A stretch of 64,000 nt of DNA from Bradyrhizobium sp. WSM3983 (GCF_000473045.1 NZ_AXAY01000007.1:273439-337438); one strand, 5' to 3'; positions 8,165-17,689 are shown, counted from the stretch's first letter. Notes: generated by a model not told the origin, from the sequence alone. A program made the numbers and translations.

Positions 8165-10321
8165 ATGTTGGCGGACCACATGCGGAATGTCCAAGAAATT
8201 GCGTTTCCAGAAGAGTCGGGGCGCTTCGCCCTCGTCTTGTTGCTCAGGTTGCATGGCATTGCAGCCGACGGGGAGCAACTTTGCCATCGACTAGGTACAC
8301 GTCACATCGGGGTGACGGAGATGGTGCGATGCGCGAAGGCCTTCGGCCTCAAGGCGCGCACGATCAAGACCAGTTGGGCGCGTCTTGGGCGAATACCCTT
8401 GCCGGGGATCGCCGTGCTGAATGAAGGCGCCTTTCTCCTGGTTGGCAAGGTGGACGGGGACGAGGTTCTGGTTCAGTGTCCCTCGGATCCCCGTCCGCGC
8501 AAACTCAGTCGTTCCGAATTCGAGACGCTTTGGGACGGCCGTCTGGTCTTGATGGCGCGCAGGGCGTCACTTTCTGATCTGTCTCGCCGGTTCGACTTCA
8601 CCTGGTTTCTTGGTGCTATCGGGAAATATCGCCACCTGCTCGGGGAAGTTCTGCTCGCCTCTTTCTTCCTCCAGGTATTCGCCCTCGTCAGTCCGCTATT
8701 CTTTCAGGTGGTCATCGACAAGGTGCTCGTCCATCGTGGGATCAGTACGCTGGAAGTCCTGGTGATCGGCCTGGCCGTGATCGCCGTGTTTGAAGCAGTA
8801 CTGGGCGCGTTGCGTACTTACCTGTTTTCTCACACCACCAACCGTATCGACGTCGAGCTCGGCGCCCGGCTCTACCGCCACCTGGCATCATTGCCGCTCA
8901 TTTATTTTCAGAACCGACGTGTCGGTGACTCTGTCGCCCGTGTCCAGGAGTTGGAAAATATCCGCAATTTTTTGACGAGCTCTGCGCTGACATTCATGAT
9001 CGATCTCCTGTTCACTGCAGTGTTCATCGCGGTGATGTTCGTTTACTCTCCGATGTTAACGCTGATCGTCCTGGGGGCATTCCCGTTCTACATCGGCATT
9101 TCGGCCATTGCGACGCCGTTGTTCCGCAAGCGGTTGGACGAAAAATTTTATCGGGGTGCAGAAAACCAGGCGTTCCTGGTTGAAAGCATAACCGGCATGC
9201 AGACCTTAAAGGCCTTGGCGGTCGAACCCCAAATGAACAGGCGCTGGGAGGAGCAGCTCGCCGGCTATGTTTCCGCGAGCTTTCGGGTTGTGAGCCTCGG
9301 CAATGTGGCAAGTCAGGCTGTGCAGTTGGTGAGCCATCTTGTTTCAGTAGCGATTCTTTTCTTCGGCGCGAAGCTGGTGATTGAGGGCGGTCTGACGGTC
9401 GGTGAATTGGTCGCGTTCAATATGCTGGCGAACCGCGTGAACATGCCGGTTCTCCGCATTGCCCAGATCTGGCAGGAATTCCACCAGGTTCGCCTCTCGA
9501 TCGAGCGATTGGGTGATATCCTCAATACGCGGCCGGAGCCGACTGTCGGCGTAGGGCGCGCGGTGCTCCCGCCGATCAAGGGCGCCGTTACATTCGATCA
9601 CGTTACATTTCGCTATCGCACCGACGGACCTGAAACGCTGCACGACATTGGCTTCCATGTTCCGGCGGGCCAGGTCGTGGGGATCGTCGGTCCGTCCGGC
9701 TCGGGCAAGAGCACGCTGACCAAGCTGCTCGAGCGGCTGTACGTGCCGGAAAGCGGACGCGTCCTCATCGATGGTGTCGATCTTGCCTTGACCGATGCCG
9801 CCTGGCTGCGACGGCAGGTGGGTGTCGTTCTTCAGGAAGACGTGCTTTTCAACCGAACCGTAGCCGAGAACATCGCGCTTGCCGATTCTGCCATGCCGAT
9901 GCAGCGGATCATTGATGCGGCCACCCTTGCCGGAGCACATGAGTTCATACTCGAGCTGCCTGAGGGCTACGATACCATCGTCGGCGAGCGCGGCTGCAGC
10001 CTTTCGGGCGGCCAGCGGCAGCGTATCGCGATTGCCCGTGCTCTCGTCAATGATCCCCGTATTCTGATTTTCGATGAGGCCACCAGCGCCCTCGACTACG
10101 AGAGCGAGCGCATCATCCAGGACAACATGCAGCGCATTTGTGAGAGACGGACTGTCTTTATCATAGCCCACAGGCTTTCCACGGTACGACGAGCAAATCG
10201 GATCATCACCATCGATCGCGGACGGATTGTCGAGGATGGCACCCACGATGAGTTGATCCGCTCGAATGGACGCTACGCGAACTTGCACTTGCTCCAGGCA
10301 GGGATCAATGACCATCGCTAG
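8165..10321 (+). CDS. Type I secretion ABC transporter (HlyB-like)
   Basis: A 718-residue inner-membrane exporter. Residues 1-135 form a C39 peptidase-like domain. No Cys occurs at the expected N-terminal catalytic position, as in the degenerate C39-like domains of HlyB-type RTX exporters that bind but do not cleave substrate. Membrane helices span about 155-430. The nucleotide-binding domain has GPSGSGKST (509-517), signature LSGGQRQR (612-619) and Walker B ILIFDEA (632-638). It overlaps the start of the membrane fusion gene by 14 bases. The pair lies inside the exopolysaccharide cluster on the opposite strand. A likely substrate is a large RTX or adhesin protein; no intact candidate is in the window, only a repeat remnant at 23495-23776. 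Confidence 0.92.
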   Translation: MLADHMRNVQEIAFPEESGRFALVLLLRLHGIAADGEQLCHRLGTRHIGVTEMVRCAKAFGLKARTIKTSWARLGRIPLPGIAVLNEGAFLLVGKVDGDEVLVQCPSDPRPRKLSRSEFETLWDGRLVLMARRASLSDLSRRFDFTWFLGAIGKYRHLLGEVLLASFFLQVFALVSPLFFQVVIDKVLVHRGISTLEVLVIGLAVIAVFEAVLGALRTYLFSHTTNRIDVELGARLYRHLASLPLIYFQNRRVGDSVARVQELENIRNFLTSSALTFMIDLLFTAVFIAVMFVYSPMLTLIVLGAFPFYIGISAIATPLFRKRLDEKFYRGAENQAFLVESITGMQTLKALAVEPQMNRRWEEQLAGYVSASFRVVSLGNVASQAVQLVSHLVSVAILFFGAKLVIEGGLTVGELVAFNMLANRVNMPVLRIAQIWQEFHQVRLSIERLGDILNTRPEPTVGVGRAVLPPIKGAVTFDHVTFRYRTDGPETLHDIGFHVPAGQVVGIVGPSGSGKSTLTKLLERLYVPESGRVLIDGVDLALTDAAWLRRQVGVVLQEDVLFNRTVAENIALADSAMPMQRIIDAATLAGAHEFILELPEGYDTIVGERGCSLSGGQRQRIAIARALVNDPRILIFDEATSALDYESERIIQDNMQRICERRTVFIIAHRLSTVRRANRIITIDRGRIVEDGTHDELIRSNGRYANLHLLQAGINDHR

Positions 10322-11732
10322 AAGTATCGTTCCGTTCCCGGATCGTTATCGGCGCCGCGCAGAGGAGACCGCCTTTCTCCCGGCTGCGCTGGAGGTCCTC
10401 GAGAGGCCGCCGTCGCCGGTCGGCCGCGCCACCGGCATGACCATCATCCTGCTGTTTTGCACCGCACTGGTCTGGGCCACGCTTTCCAGGGTCGACGTTG
10501 TCGCGACCGCGCCGGGCAAGATCGTGGTGAATGGCCGGACCAAGGTGATCCAGCCCGCGGAAACCGGGGTGGTGCGCGCGATTCACGTCAGGGACGGCGC
10601 GATGGTCAAGGCGGGTGACGTGCTGATCGAACTGGATCCGACAATCACTGCCGCTGAACTTGATCACGTGCGGAGCGATCTGGTTGCTGCCCAGCTCGAC
10701 AGCGCCAGGTTGCGCGCGGCGCTGGGACCCAGCGATCCGGTCGCCAAGTTCGCCCCTCCGATAGGAGCGAGCCAGCAGGAGATCGACCTGCATCGTCAGT
10801 TCCTGGCCAGCCAGATGGCAGAGCACGCTATGAAGCTGTCGGAGCTCGATAGGCAGTTGGCGCAGAAAAAGGCGGAGAGCGAGACAATCGCGGCGACGAT
10901 ATCCAAGCTCGATGCAACAATCCCGCTCCTCGAGGAGCGCGTGAACGTTCGCAAATATCTCTATGACAAGGCGATCGGGTCCAAGATCACCTATCTCACC
11001 GAGGCTCAAGATTTGGTCGGTCAACAGCATGATGTTCTGGTTCAGCAGAGCCGGCTTCGCGAAGCGGAGGCCGGAACGGCGACCCTCGCGCAGGCCAGAT
11101 CGAAAGTGGAAGCGGAGTTCCGGCGAACGCTCTATGACGATCTGTCCAAGGCCGAGCAGCGGGCCGCCGGTCTCACTCAAGACATGATCAAGGCGGAGCA
11201 AAAGGCGAAGCTGCAAATTCTCACCGCGCCGGTTGATGGGGTGGTGCAGCAGCTCGCGGTGCATACGATCGGTGGCGTGGTTACGCCGGCGCAAACACTG
11301 GCGGCCGTAGTTTCGCTGAATCCGGATTTCGAGATCGAGGCTCTGGTATCTAACCGTGATATTGGTTTTGTCGTTCCGGGGCAGACCGTCGCAATCAAGG
11401 TTGATACCTTCAATTTCACCCGCTATGGCCTGCTGAACGGCCGGGTCCTGAGCATTTCACGGGATGCGATCATACGTGATCGGCGCGAGGACGGGGCGAG
11501 GGATCAGTCCGGCGGTGCGGAGATGTCGTCCAGCGAACCGAAAGGGCAGGAACTGATTTACGCGGCCCGTGTCAGCCTCGACCGTACCTCGATGGAGGTC
11601 GAGGGCCGGACCGTCCAACTGTCGCCAGGAATGGCGGTGACCGTCGAGATCAGGACGGCCTCGCGACGTATCATCAGCTACCTGCTCTCACCGTTGATGC
11701 GCTACAATCAGGAAATATTGCGAGAGCGATAG
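10308..11732 (+). CDS. Type I secretion membrane fusion protein (HlyD-like)
   Basis: A 474-residue periplasmic adaptor linking the HlyB-like ABC exporter to an outer-membrane channel. Translation from the ATG at 10308, 14 bases inside the preceding gene, gives a short cytoplasmic tail and a membrane helix at about residues 42-62 (TGMTIILLFCTALVWATLS). A lipoyl/barrel half-motif follows, GKIVVNGRTKVIQPAETGVV, then long coiled-coil hairpins (about 115-300). The second half-barrel has LTAPVDGVVQQLAVHTIGGV and the HlyD-family C-terminal beta domain. An in-frame start at 10266 would lengthen the overlap and add Cys-rich residues unlike the family. No TolC-like gene is nearby, so a chromosomal TolC elsewhere is presumably used. 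Confidence 0.92.
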   Translation: MTIARSIVPFPDRYRRRAEETAFLPAALEVLERPPSPVGRATGMTIILLFCTALVWATLSRVDVVATAPGKIVVNGRTKVIQPAETGVVRAIHVRDGAMVKAGDVLIELDPTITAAELDHVRSDLVAAQLDSARLRAALGPSDPVAKFAPPIGASQQEIDLHRQFLASQMAEHAMKLSELDRQLAQKKAESETIAATISKLDATIPLLEERVNVRKYLYDKAIGSKITYLTEAQDLVGQQHDVLVQQSRLREAEAGTATLAQARSKVEAEFRRTLYDDLSKAEQRAAGLTQDMIKAEQKAKLQILTAPVDGVVQQLAVHTIGGVVTPAQTLAAVVSLNPDFEIEALVSNRDIGFVVPGQTVAIKVDTFNFTRYGLLNGRVLSISRDAIIRDRREDGARDQSGGAEMSSSEPKGQELIYAARVSLDRTSMEVEGRTVQLSPGMAVTVEIRTASRRIISYLLSPLMRYNQEILRER

Positions 11733-11857
11733 CCGCCAGGCTGCTCTGAGGATGGAGGAGCGAAACTTCTTCGGCCATCGGACGGCGCCCGCTGGGCCTG
11801 CCGGTGGCGATCATCATCTGGATACGTCCCCCGGCATCAGACCAGGTCGGAAACGAA

Positions 11858-12514
11858 CTAAGGGATCAAGGCGATACGTCCCAGGAGGGAGACGAGCTCC
11901 ACTTGGCGTCGCGTCTGCGTCTTGACGAACAGCGACGCAAGATGGGAGCGGATTGTCGTTCGGCTCAGCCGCTGAGAGCGGGCAATGTCGAGCAAATTTC
12001 CGCCGCGCGCCAACTCGATGGCAACGTGAATCTCCGCGGTCGTGAGGCCAAACAAGCGTTGCAGCGTTCGGGGCGACGGCTCCGGACGAGCATCGAGGTC
12101 GAGCAGGACGATCGCGCAGGTGTCGTCCGACCAGACATTGGTTATCTGATTGACGAGGCTGGTTATGCCTTCGCGGAAGGACGTTGCCAGCCACGCGATC
12201 GAACCTGCGGGAACTTCAACGCCCGCGCGCTTCACGACCTCCCTTACAGCGACAGACAGCGATATTGTACCGGCCGCGGATCCGCAGTGGCGCTCCAGTA
12301 TGGCGCGGCCTGTCGGGGTCACCTCGACCACCTGGCCGTGTTTGAGCAAGATGTGCGCGCAGCCCACACGGCCGAGGGCCGCGTGCAATTCATCGCGCAT
12401 GTCGAACCGACGGTCGTCGGAGAGGATCGGGGGAGCGCGGTTGGAGATGTTGAAAATGGATTCCTTGGATTGGTAAGGCGATGCAACCGGGCTGCTCTGG
12501 GTCAAGTTCAGCAT
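11858..12514 (-). CDS. LuxR-family HTH transcriptional regulator
   Basis: A 218-residue regulator. The C-terminal 65 residues are a GerE/LuxR-type helix-turn-helix: LTTAEIHVAIELARGGNLLD, followed by IARSQRLSRTTIRSHLASLF and VKTQTRRQVELVSLL. The N-terminal 140 residues match no named sensor domain and lack a receiver aspartate pattern; they resemble the PAS-like sensory halves of stand-alone LuxR proteins of rhizobia. The ATG has AGGGG about 9 bases upstream. It lies between the HlyD-like gene (convergent) and the outer-membrane export gene (same strand, 230 bases away), so control of exopolysaccharide or secretion genes is a reasonable inference. Confidence 0.82.
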   Translation of the reverse strand: MLNLTQSSPVASPYQSKESIFNISNRAPPILSDDRRFDMRDELHAALGRVGCAHILLKHGQVVEVTPTGRAILERHCGSAAGTISLSVAVREVVKRAGVEVPAGSIAWLATSFREGITSLVNQITNVWSDDTCAIVLLDLDARPEPSPRTLQRLFGLTTAEIHVAIELARGGNLLDIARSQRLSRTTIRSHLASLFVKTQTRRQVELVSLLGRIALIP

Positions 12515-12746
12515 TCGATGCGCCCCTTTCGTTTCCCGGCTCGTTCAGATGAACGATATCTGACCCCATTCTCCGACTGGCGGGCGCGTTGTAAACGTTG
12601 AATCGGAGTTAGGCGGTCAACTTGGGAGTAATCCAGCCGACGTTCTCGCGAAGCGGAGAAGGCTCACGCGGGGTAGCCGGACTTCGCTTGTTGATTGCCT
12701 CGATGGAGGCTTTGCGGGTCAATGCGATGCGTTCGAACCGGTGGTG

Positions 12747-14006
12747 CTAGGAGCCACCCTGCGGGCGCAACGCGATTTCGATAACGTCACCTGGTTCCAG
12801 GTCGAAATCTTCGGATGCGACGATCTTCTCCCAGCCCTGGCCGGACTTTCGTACAACGGTGACGTGGGGCTTTAGGTCACCCGTTCCCGCCTGCACCGCC
12901 GCGCTTCCGTTTACAGGCTGCAACTTCTGCCCCAACGACCTCATTCTGATACGCAGGTCGGTTATGTGGACGTTGGAATCCCTTAGCTCATGAAGCAGCG
13001 TGACTGTGCGCTGGCTTGCAGCGCGATCGATCTGCCGGGCGGAGTCCTCGCGCTGGCGTTGAAGACGCATAAGCTCGACCGTGGTTTGCAGGCGTCGCGT
13101 CGAAGACAGCAGAAGGGCACGTCGACTTTCAGTGACACGCGGGCTCGGTAGGGAGCCCGAACCGAACAGCTTCACGACGCGATCGAGCTCTTCCTCATCC
13201 GCCTGGACGCCTTTTTCTTCGCCCTCCTGCTGCTTGCTGAGCGCCGCGAACTGTCCGTCCGCCTGCTTTACGGCGTCTTCGAGAAATTTGCGTTCCTTGC
13301 GATAGTCGCGCTGTGCGGTTTTTAGCGACTCCGCCTCAGCCTGCACGATCGGGACGATTGCAGATGGCGGCAAAGATATGTCCCGGGGCGAGGTCTGATC
13401 GAAGGTGTCCTTGTCCGCCAATTCGGCATCGACACGAAGGATATGGAAGTACTCCTTCACATACTCCGTGGACAAGGATTGATAGTCGCGCAGAAGATCC
13501 GCCGGATCATTGGTGCCGGGCTGATTGCGGGAACGCAACAGGCTGTAACCACCGGAAACCGCGACCGCCTGGCGCACGGTCATCGAGGACCTGTATGCCA
13601 ACTGTCCGGGCGTCAGAACATCACCGGTAACGTAAATGGGGCGATACTCCACCACGCTTGCGATCACGTCTCCAGGCACGACGACGACCGCCTGTTCGCG
13701 CCCATCTGGCAGCCGCTGCCGCAAGATCTTCGACTGTAGCAGCGCTTCCATCCGGCTCTGCAACTCTGCCGTGGTCAGGCCCGCGACCTCGACCGTGCCG
13801 ATTCCGGGAAGAGCAATCGTGCCGTCGATCTGGATTTGCGCCTGGTGACGTTGTTCCGACGCGCCTCCGATCGATACTACGACGGTATCACCCGCCGCCA
13901 GCCTGTACTGTGCTGCGAAGCACGGGCTGCTGACGAGCAGAACAATCGCCATCCAGCCGGCAATCGAGATGCGGCTGAACGTCCTAACGCGCTTGGTACC
14001 GTCCAT
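12747..14006 (-). CDS. Polysaccharide export outer-membrane protein (OPX, ExoF-like)
   Basis: A 419-residue exported protein with a cleavable signal peptide (hydrophobic core about 18-31, ending SSPCFAAQYRLAAGD). The polysaccharide export (PES) motif YRLAAGDTVVVSIGG opens the mature protein, and SLBB-type beta domains follow (RPIYVTGDVLTPGQLAYRSS near 125-145). Residues 200-345 are a charged coiled coil. The length is close to rhizobial ExoF proteins (about 420), which link the periplasmic co-polymerase to the outer membrane. The start has an ideal AAGGAGAT upstream of the ATG. It pairs functionally with the Wzz/BY-kinase at 1746-3731. Confidence 0.88.
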   Translation of the reverse strand: MDGTKRVRTFSRISIAGWMAIVLLVSSPCFAAQYRLAAGDTVVVSIGGASEQRHQAQIQIDGTIALPGIGTVEVAGLTTAELQSRMEALLQSKILRQRLPDGREQAVVVVPGDVIASVVEYRPIYVTGDVLTPGQLAYRSSMTVRQAVAVSGGYSLLRSRNQPGTNDPADLLRDYQSLSTEYVKEYFHILRVDAELADKDTFDQTSPRDISLPPSAIVPIVQAEAESLKTAQRDYRKERKFLEDAVKQADGQFAALSKQQEGEEKGVQADEEELDRVVKLFGSGSLPSPRVTESRRALLLSSTRRLQTTVELMRLQRQREDSARQIDRAASQRTVTLLHELRDSNVHITDLRIRMRSLGQKLQPVNGSAAVQAGTGDLKPHVTVVRKSGQGWEKIVASEDFDLEPGDVIEIALRPQGGS

Positions 14007-14047
14007 AGCGATCTCCTTGCACTATTCAGGCCGGGGCAGCAGCAGCC

Positions 14048-15055
14048 TCATGTAATAAAATCTGTCTGCTGTCGGATTTGTTTGGTGGAAAGGCGCCCGC
14101 GCCACCATTTGACGGTTTGCTCCAATCCCTCGCGCAGCGTCACCTTTGGTGTCCAGCCGGTTGCACGTATGAACCGGGTGGAGTCGGCAAGGAGGGCGCG
14201 CACTTCCGAGTTTGTCGGCCGCAGGCGCTTTTCATCGCGAAGGACCGGCTTGTGACTGGATGTCAGCTCGAGAATGTTGTCGATCAGATCGCCAATCGTG
14301 ATGGCGCGCTGACTGCCGGCGTTGTAGGCATGGCCATATTCGATATCGTCAACGAGCCCGGCCGCCATGAATGCCGCAGCTGTATCCGTCACGAATGTCA
14401 GGTCCCGGACGGTGGTCGTATCGCCGACCATGATCGCACCGCATTCCGGATCGAGGGCCTGCCGGATGATTGTGCCGATGATCGCGCGTTCGCTTTGCCG
14501 AGGTCCGAACGTGTTAAACGGTCTGAGGAGTACGACGGGAACGCCGAACGAGCGCGCGAAGGCCTCGGCCATCATGTCCGCGCCGATCTTGGAGGCCGAG
14601 TAGGGCGATTGGCCCTGCAGCGGGTGAGATTCATCGATCGGCATCTTGAGTGCCGTGCCATAGACCTCGCTCGTCGAAGTCACGACCACCCGTTCAATGG
14701 CGTGTTGCCGCACGGCCTCCAGGATGTTTAATGTGCCGAGCACGTTAGTCTCGACGTAGGATTGCGGAGCGAGATAGGAATAGGGTATGGCGATCAGCGC
14801 GGCGAGGTGAAAGACGTAATGATGGCCCTGAACCAGCCGGCCGACGAAAGACGCGTCGCGAATGTCGCCACGCACGAGATGGAGCTTTTGTCGGGTTGAC
14901 TGTGGGATATCGTCGAGCCAGCCATGACTGTCGAAAGAGTTGTATTGCGCCAACGCCGTTACGTCAGCTCCTGCCGAAACCAGTTGCTCGGTCAGGTGCG
15001 ATCCGATGAAGCCATCGGCTCCTGTGACAAGAACTTTTGCTCCAAGGTAGGTCAT
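14048..15055 (-). CDS. NAD-dependent 4,6-dehydratase (LegB-like SDR)
   Basis: A 335-residue extended short-chain dehydrogenase/reductase. The Rossmann motif is VLVTGADGFIGSHLTEQL (residues 8-25) and the catalytic Y-x3-K is in SPYSASKIGADMM (about 151-163), preceded by the TSTSEVYG segment typical of nucleotide-sugar 4,6-dehydratases. YNSFDSHGWLDD after the first strand is characteristic of LegB, which makes a 4-keto-6-deoxy-HexNAc nucleotide for legionaminic acid or bacillosamine-type sugars. Its neighbours are a DegT aminotransferase, an initiating sugar transferase and a nucleotidyltransferase. Together they would give a 4-amino-4,6-dideoxy-HexNAc donor. The exact nucleotide (UDP or GDP) cannot be read from the sequence. 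GAGGGCGACG precedes the ATG. Confidence 0.85.
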   Translation of the reverse strand: MTYLGAKVLVTGADGFIGSHLTEQLVSAGADVTALAQYNSFDSHGWLDDIPQSTRQKLHLVRGDIRDASFVGRLVQGHHYVFHLAALIAIPYSYLAPQSYVETNVLGTLNILEAVRQHAIERVVVTSTSEVYGTALKMPIDESHPLQGQSPYSASKIGADMMAEAFARSFGVPVVLLRPFNTFGPRQSERAIIGTIIRQALDPECGAIMVGDTTTVRDLTFVTDTAAAFMAAGLVDDIEYGHAYNAGSQRAITIGDLIDNILELTSSHKPVLRDEKRLRPTNSEVRALLADSTRFIRATGWTPKVTLREGLEQTVKWWRGRLSTKQIRQQTDFIT

Positions 15056-15082
15056 CGTCGCCCTCGCTTTCTCTTACCTTGA

Positions 15083-15760
15083 TCAAAGCTTCCGTGTTAG
15101 CGCGCCCCAGCATTCCACTGCGATGACGTGCCCGGCGCGGACGATCCAGCCGAAATCCGATGCGAGAGTCCGGTGTGGAAAATAGGCAAGGTCGATCTTC
15201 GCCTTGGCTGGAAACAGGACTTTTCGATAGTACTCCGCTGCAGGCGCGTCGGCGGGATACATCCTGTTTTCGTGTCTAAACAGCACCTGGCACGGGCCGA
15301 ACACGCCTGGCTTGTAGTCGAGAAGCTTTTCGAAGCCGTCGCGAAAGCAATCGGAAAAGCTGAGCGACTCCGGTCGAGGTCCGACGAGAGACATGTCGCC
15401 CCGCAAGACGTTCCAGAGTTGCGGCAGCTCGTCCAGCTTTGTCGCGGCCAAAACCCGGCCGACGGCCGTCAAACGGTTATCCTCTTGCAGCGTCAGGGGA
15501 GAGCCTGCGCTACCGCAGTTCGGTCCGAACTTGCGAAACTTGTACATCCGAAACGGTTCGCCGCCTTGTCCCAGGCGGAGTTGCGAGAACAGGAGAGGAC
15601 GCCCGCTCTCAAGCCAGACGACGGACGCCACAACGACGAACACAGGTGAAAGCAATACCATCGCGGTGCCGGCACAGAGAACATCGATCACGCGCCGTGC
15701 ACTCAAATGAAACGAACAAGATTGAGCGCCCCATCGGTTCGCCATCTCGGGCAGGGTCAT
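15083..15760 (-). CDS. Initiating sugar-phosphate transferase (bacterial sugar transferase family)
   Basis: A 225-residue monotopic membrane enzyme that transfers a sugar-1-phosphate from a nucleotide sugar to undecaprenyl phosphate, starting repeat-unit synthesis. An N-terminal membrane segment (about 24-48) is followed by FSQLRLGQGGEPFRMYKFRK, then TKLDELPQLWNVLRGDMSLVGPRP (about 108-131), the family's catalytic core. Its short form without the N-terminal multi-helix domain resembles PglC/ExoY-type enzymes. It overlaps the aminotransferase gene by 4 bases (15757-15760), which supports use of that enzyme's amino-sugar product as substrate (inference). The C-terminal end is less like typical PglC. 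Confidence 0.86.
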   Translation of the reverse strand: MTLPEMANRWGAQSCSFHLSARRVIDVLCAGTAMVLLSPVFVVVASVVWLESGRPLLFSQLRLGQGGEPFRMYKFRKFGPNCGSAGSPLTLQEDNRLTAVGRVLAATKLDELPQLWNVLRGDMSLVGPRPESLSFSDCFRDGFEKLLDYKPGVFGPCQVLFRHENRMYPADAPAAEYYRKVLFPAKAKIDLAYFPHRTLASDFGWIVRAGHVIAVECWGALTRKL

Positions 15761-16893
15761 GCTACCGCTCCCACTGGGTAATTTGCGGCGAGCGCGGTCG
15801 TCAGGGCGATCACGACCCTCTCGACATCCGACGTCGTCATTCGCGGATGCAGAGGCAACGTCAGTTCGCGGCGAGCAAAATCCTCGGTGCGCGGGAGGCG
15901 CGTCTCCGGATAGAGGTCCCTGTAGAAGGTCAGGTGGTGGACGGGCGGATAGTGAATCGTGGTCTGAATACCGTGCTTGCGCAGGCGATCGATGACCCGC
16001 TGGCGGCTGGTTGCTGGCGGCAGCACGACCGGCATCAAATGGTGGGTCGACGGCCAGGGATCCTCAAAGGGTATCATCACCGACGCGCAATGTTCCGCCA
16101 TGAGCTCACGGTAAGTGGCCGACAACCGGCGTCTGGTGTCGTTCCATTCCGGCAGCTTCTTGAGCTGGACTAGGCCAAGCGCAGCCCGTAGCTCGTCCAT
16201 CCGGTAGTTGAAGCCGAGAACCGTCACGTCGTAGTCAGGACGGCGGCTGGAGAGGCGTTGCCGTGTACCGCTTGTCATGCCATGGGCGCGGGCCTGCCGG
16301 ATGGTCTCGCGCAAGGCGCGGCTGCGCGCAATGATCGCGCCACCTTCGGCGGTGGTCATGTTCTTGTTTCCATAGAAGCTGAAGGCGGCCGCTTCGCCAT
16401 AGCTGCCGACCTCGGGCAGTCCGGGCGCATGAGCGGCGTCCTCAATCAAGAGAAGCCCCTTCCGGCGCGCAAAGGATTGCCAGGCATCGCGATGTGCAAG
16501 GTAGCCGGCAAAATGAACGAGAATGATGGCCTTGGTCCTCGAGGTGCACTTTGCTTCCGCGTCGTCCAGCGACATCAGTGGAACGTCTGCGGACCCGATA
16601 TCGACGAAGACTGGCCGGGCACCGACATAGAGAACGCTGTTGGCGCTGGCGACGAACGTCAGTGAGGGAACGAGGACCTCGTCCCCGGGGCCAATGCCGA
16701 GAGCGTGCAGGATCAGGTGGAGGGCCGCCGTGCAGGAGCCGACGGCGACCGCATCCTCGGCCTCGTGCAGGCGGGCGAACGCCTGCTCGAAGTCGCGAAC
16801 TCGATCTCCCATCGTCACCCAGCCGCTTTCAATGACCGCAGCGAGAGCGGCTGTCTCCTCTTCGCCCAGGACCGGCTCTGATACCAATAGCAT
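15757..16893 (-). CDS. DegT/DnrJ/EryC1/StrS-type sugar aminotransferase (LegC/PglE-like)
   Basis: A 378-residue PLP-dependent enzyme that aminates a keto-sugar nucleotide. The ATG at 16893 is chosen because GGAGAT lies 6 bases upstream and the family usually begins near (V/P)SEPVLGEEE; the in-frame extension to 17022 would run into the upstream gene. Visible family features are GSCTAALHLILHALGIGPGD, PSLTFVASANSVLYVGARPV, EDAAHAPG, and the PLP-lysine segment SFYGNKNMTTAEGG (Lys near 183). The ending GIQTTIHYPPVHHLTFY is typical. It sits between the nucleotidyltransferase (76-base gap) and the sugar transferase (4-base overlap), with the LegB-like dehydratase next. Confidence 0.9.
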   Translation of the reverse strand: MLLVSEPVLGEEETAALAAVIESGWVTMGDRVRDFEQAFARLHEAEDAVAVGSCTAALHLILHALGIGPGDEVLVPSLTFVASANSVLYVGARPVFVDIGSADVPLMSLDDAEAKCTSRTKAIILVHFAGYLAHRDAWQSFARRKGLLLIEDAAHAPGLPEVGSYGEAAAFSFYGNKNMTTAEGGAIIARSRALRETIRQARAHGMTSGTRQRLSSRRPDYDVTVLGFNYRMDELRAALGLVQLKKLPEWNDTRRRLSATYRELMAEHCASVMIPFEDPWPSTHHLMPVVLPPATSRQRVIDRLRKHGIQTTIHYPPVHHLTFYRDLYPETRLPRTEDFARRELTLPLHPRMTTSDVERVVIALTTALAANYPVGAVA

Positions 16894-16969
16894 GTGTTCA
16901 TCTCCAATCTGGGCGTGAGCTCGCGAGGTGAGCGCGACCGCTGCGATCATTGCAGGACGAGAACCGGCC

Positions 16970-17689
16970 TCAGGCCGCGACCGGACTTGCGAATACCGGT
17001 GATTGTTCATCCCATGCGACATCCTGTGCTTTCAGGAAGTCCTCGACGCGTCCGATGTCGAGCCAGAGGCCGCTGTGTTTGAAGACGTTGACTGGCACAT
17101 CGTCGTTGAGCATCTGGAACATCAGATCGTCGAACCCGAAGGGAACGCCTGACGGGATTCGCTCGAACACGGACGGGTCCATGCAGTAGATTCCCATGCT
17201 GACGAGATGCGTGAGCTCGGGCTTTTCGCGGAAATTACTCACCCGCCCTTCCACCTCCTCGATCACGCCAAAATCCATCTTTGTCGGACGGATCGACGTG
17301 GCGATCGTGATTGGAGAATTGCCGCGCCGATGGCTGTTCACGAACTGATTGAGATTCAGATCCGTCAGCACGTCGCCGTTGAGAACGAGAAACGGCTCGT
17401 CGAGCTGGTCGCGCAGTAGCGACAGTGGGCCAATGGTTCCGAGCGGCTCCATTTCCTGGGTGTAGTTGATGCGCATGTTCCACTGGTTGCCATCTCCGCA
17501 GACGCTGCGAATGAGATGGCCCAGATATCCGGTCGTGACGTAGACCTCCCTGATCCCGTTCCGCCTGAGCCATTTGAGGACGAGCTCAAGTACAGGACGC
17601 GCACCAATCGGCATAAGTGGTTTCGGCAAAATCGAGGTGTGGGGGCGTAAGCGTGTTCCTTTGCCGCCGCATTGAATAACCGCCTTCAT
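16970..17689 (-). CDS. Sugar-1-phosphate nucleotidyltransferase
   Basis: A 239-residue enzyme of the glucose-1-phosphate thymidylyl/uridylyl and mannose-1-phosphate guanylyl group. The N-terminal signature is GGKGTRLRPHTSILPKPLMP (residues 8-27), with a product-binding LVLNGDVLTDLN (about 99-110) and the acidic FGFDDLMFQML segment. It lacks the C-terminal left-handed beta-helix or acyltransferase of GlmU. Being first in the minus-strand cluster, with an excellent GGAGG before the ATG, it probably supplies the activated HexNAc or hexose for the dehydratase and aminotransferase that follow. The base specificity is not determinable here; PtmE-like GDP activation is one option because the next enzymes look LegB- and LegC-like. 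Confidence 0.88.
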   Translation of the reverse strand: MKAVIQCGGKGTRLRPHTSILPKPLMPIGARPVLELVLKWLRRNGIREVYVTTGYLGHLIRSVCGDGNQWNMRINYTQEMEPLGTIGPLSLLRDQLDEPFLVLNGDVLTDLNLNQFVNSHRRGNSPITIATSIRPTKMDFGVIEEVEGRVSNFREKPELTHLVSMGIYCMDPSVFERIPSGVPFGFDDLMFQMLNDDVPVNVFKHSGLWLDIGRVEDFLKAQDVAWDEQSPVFASPVAA

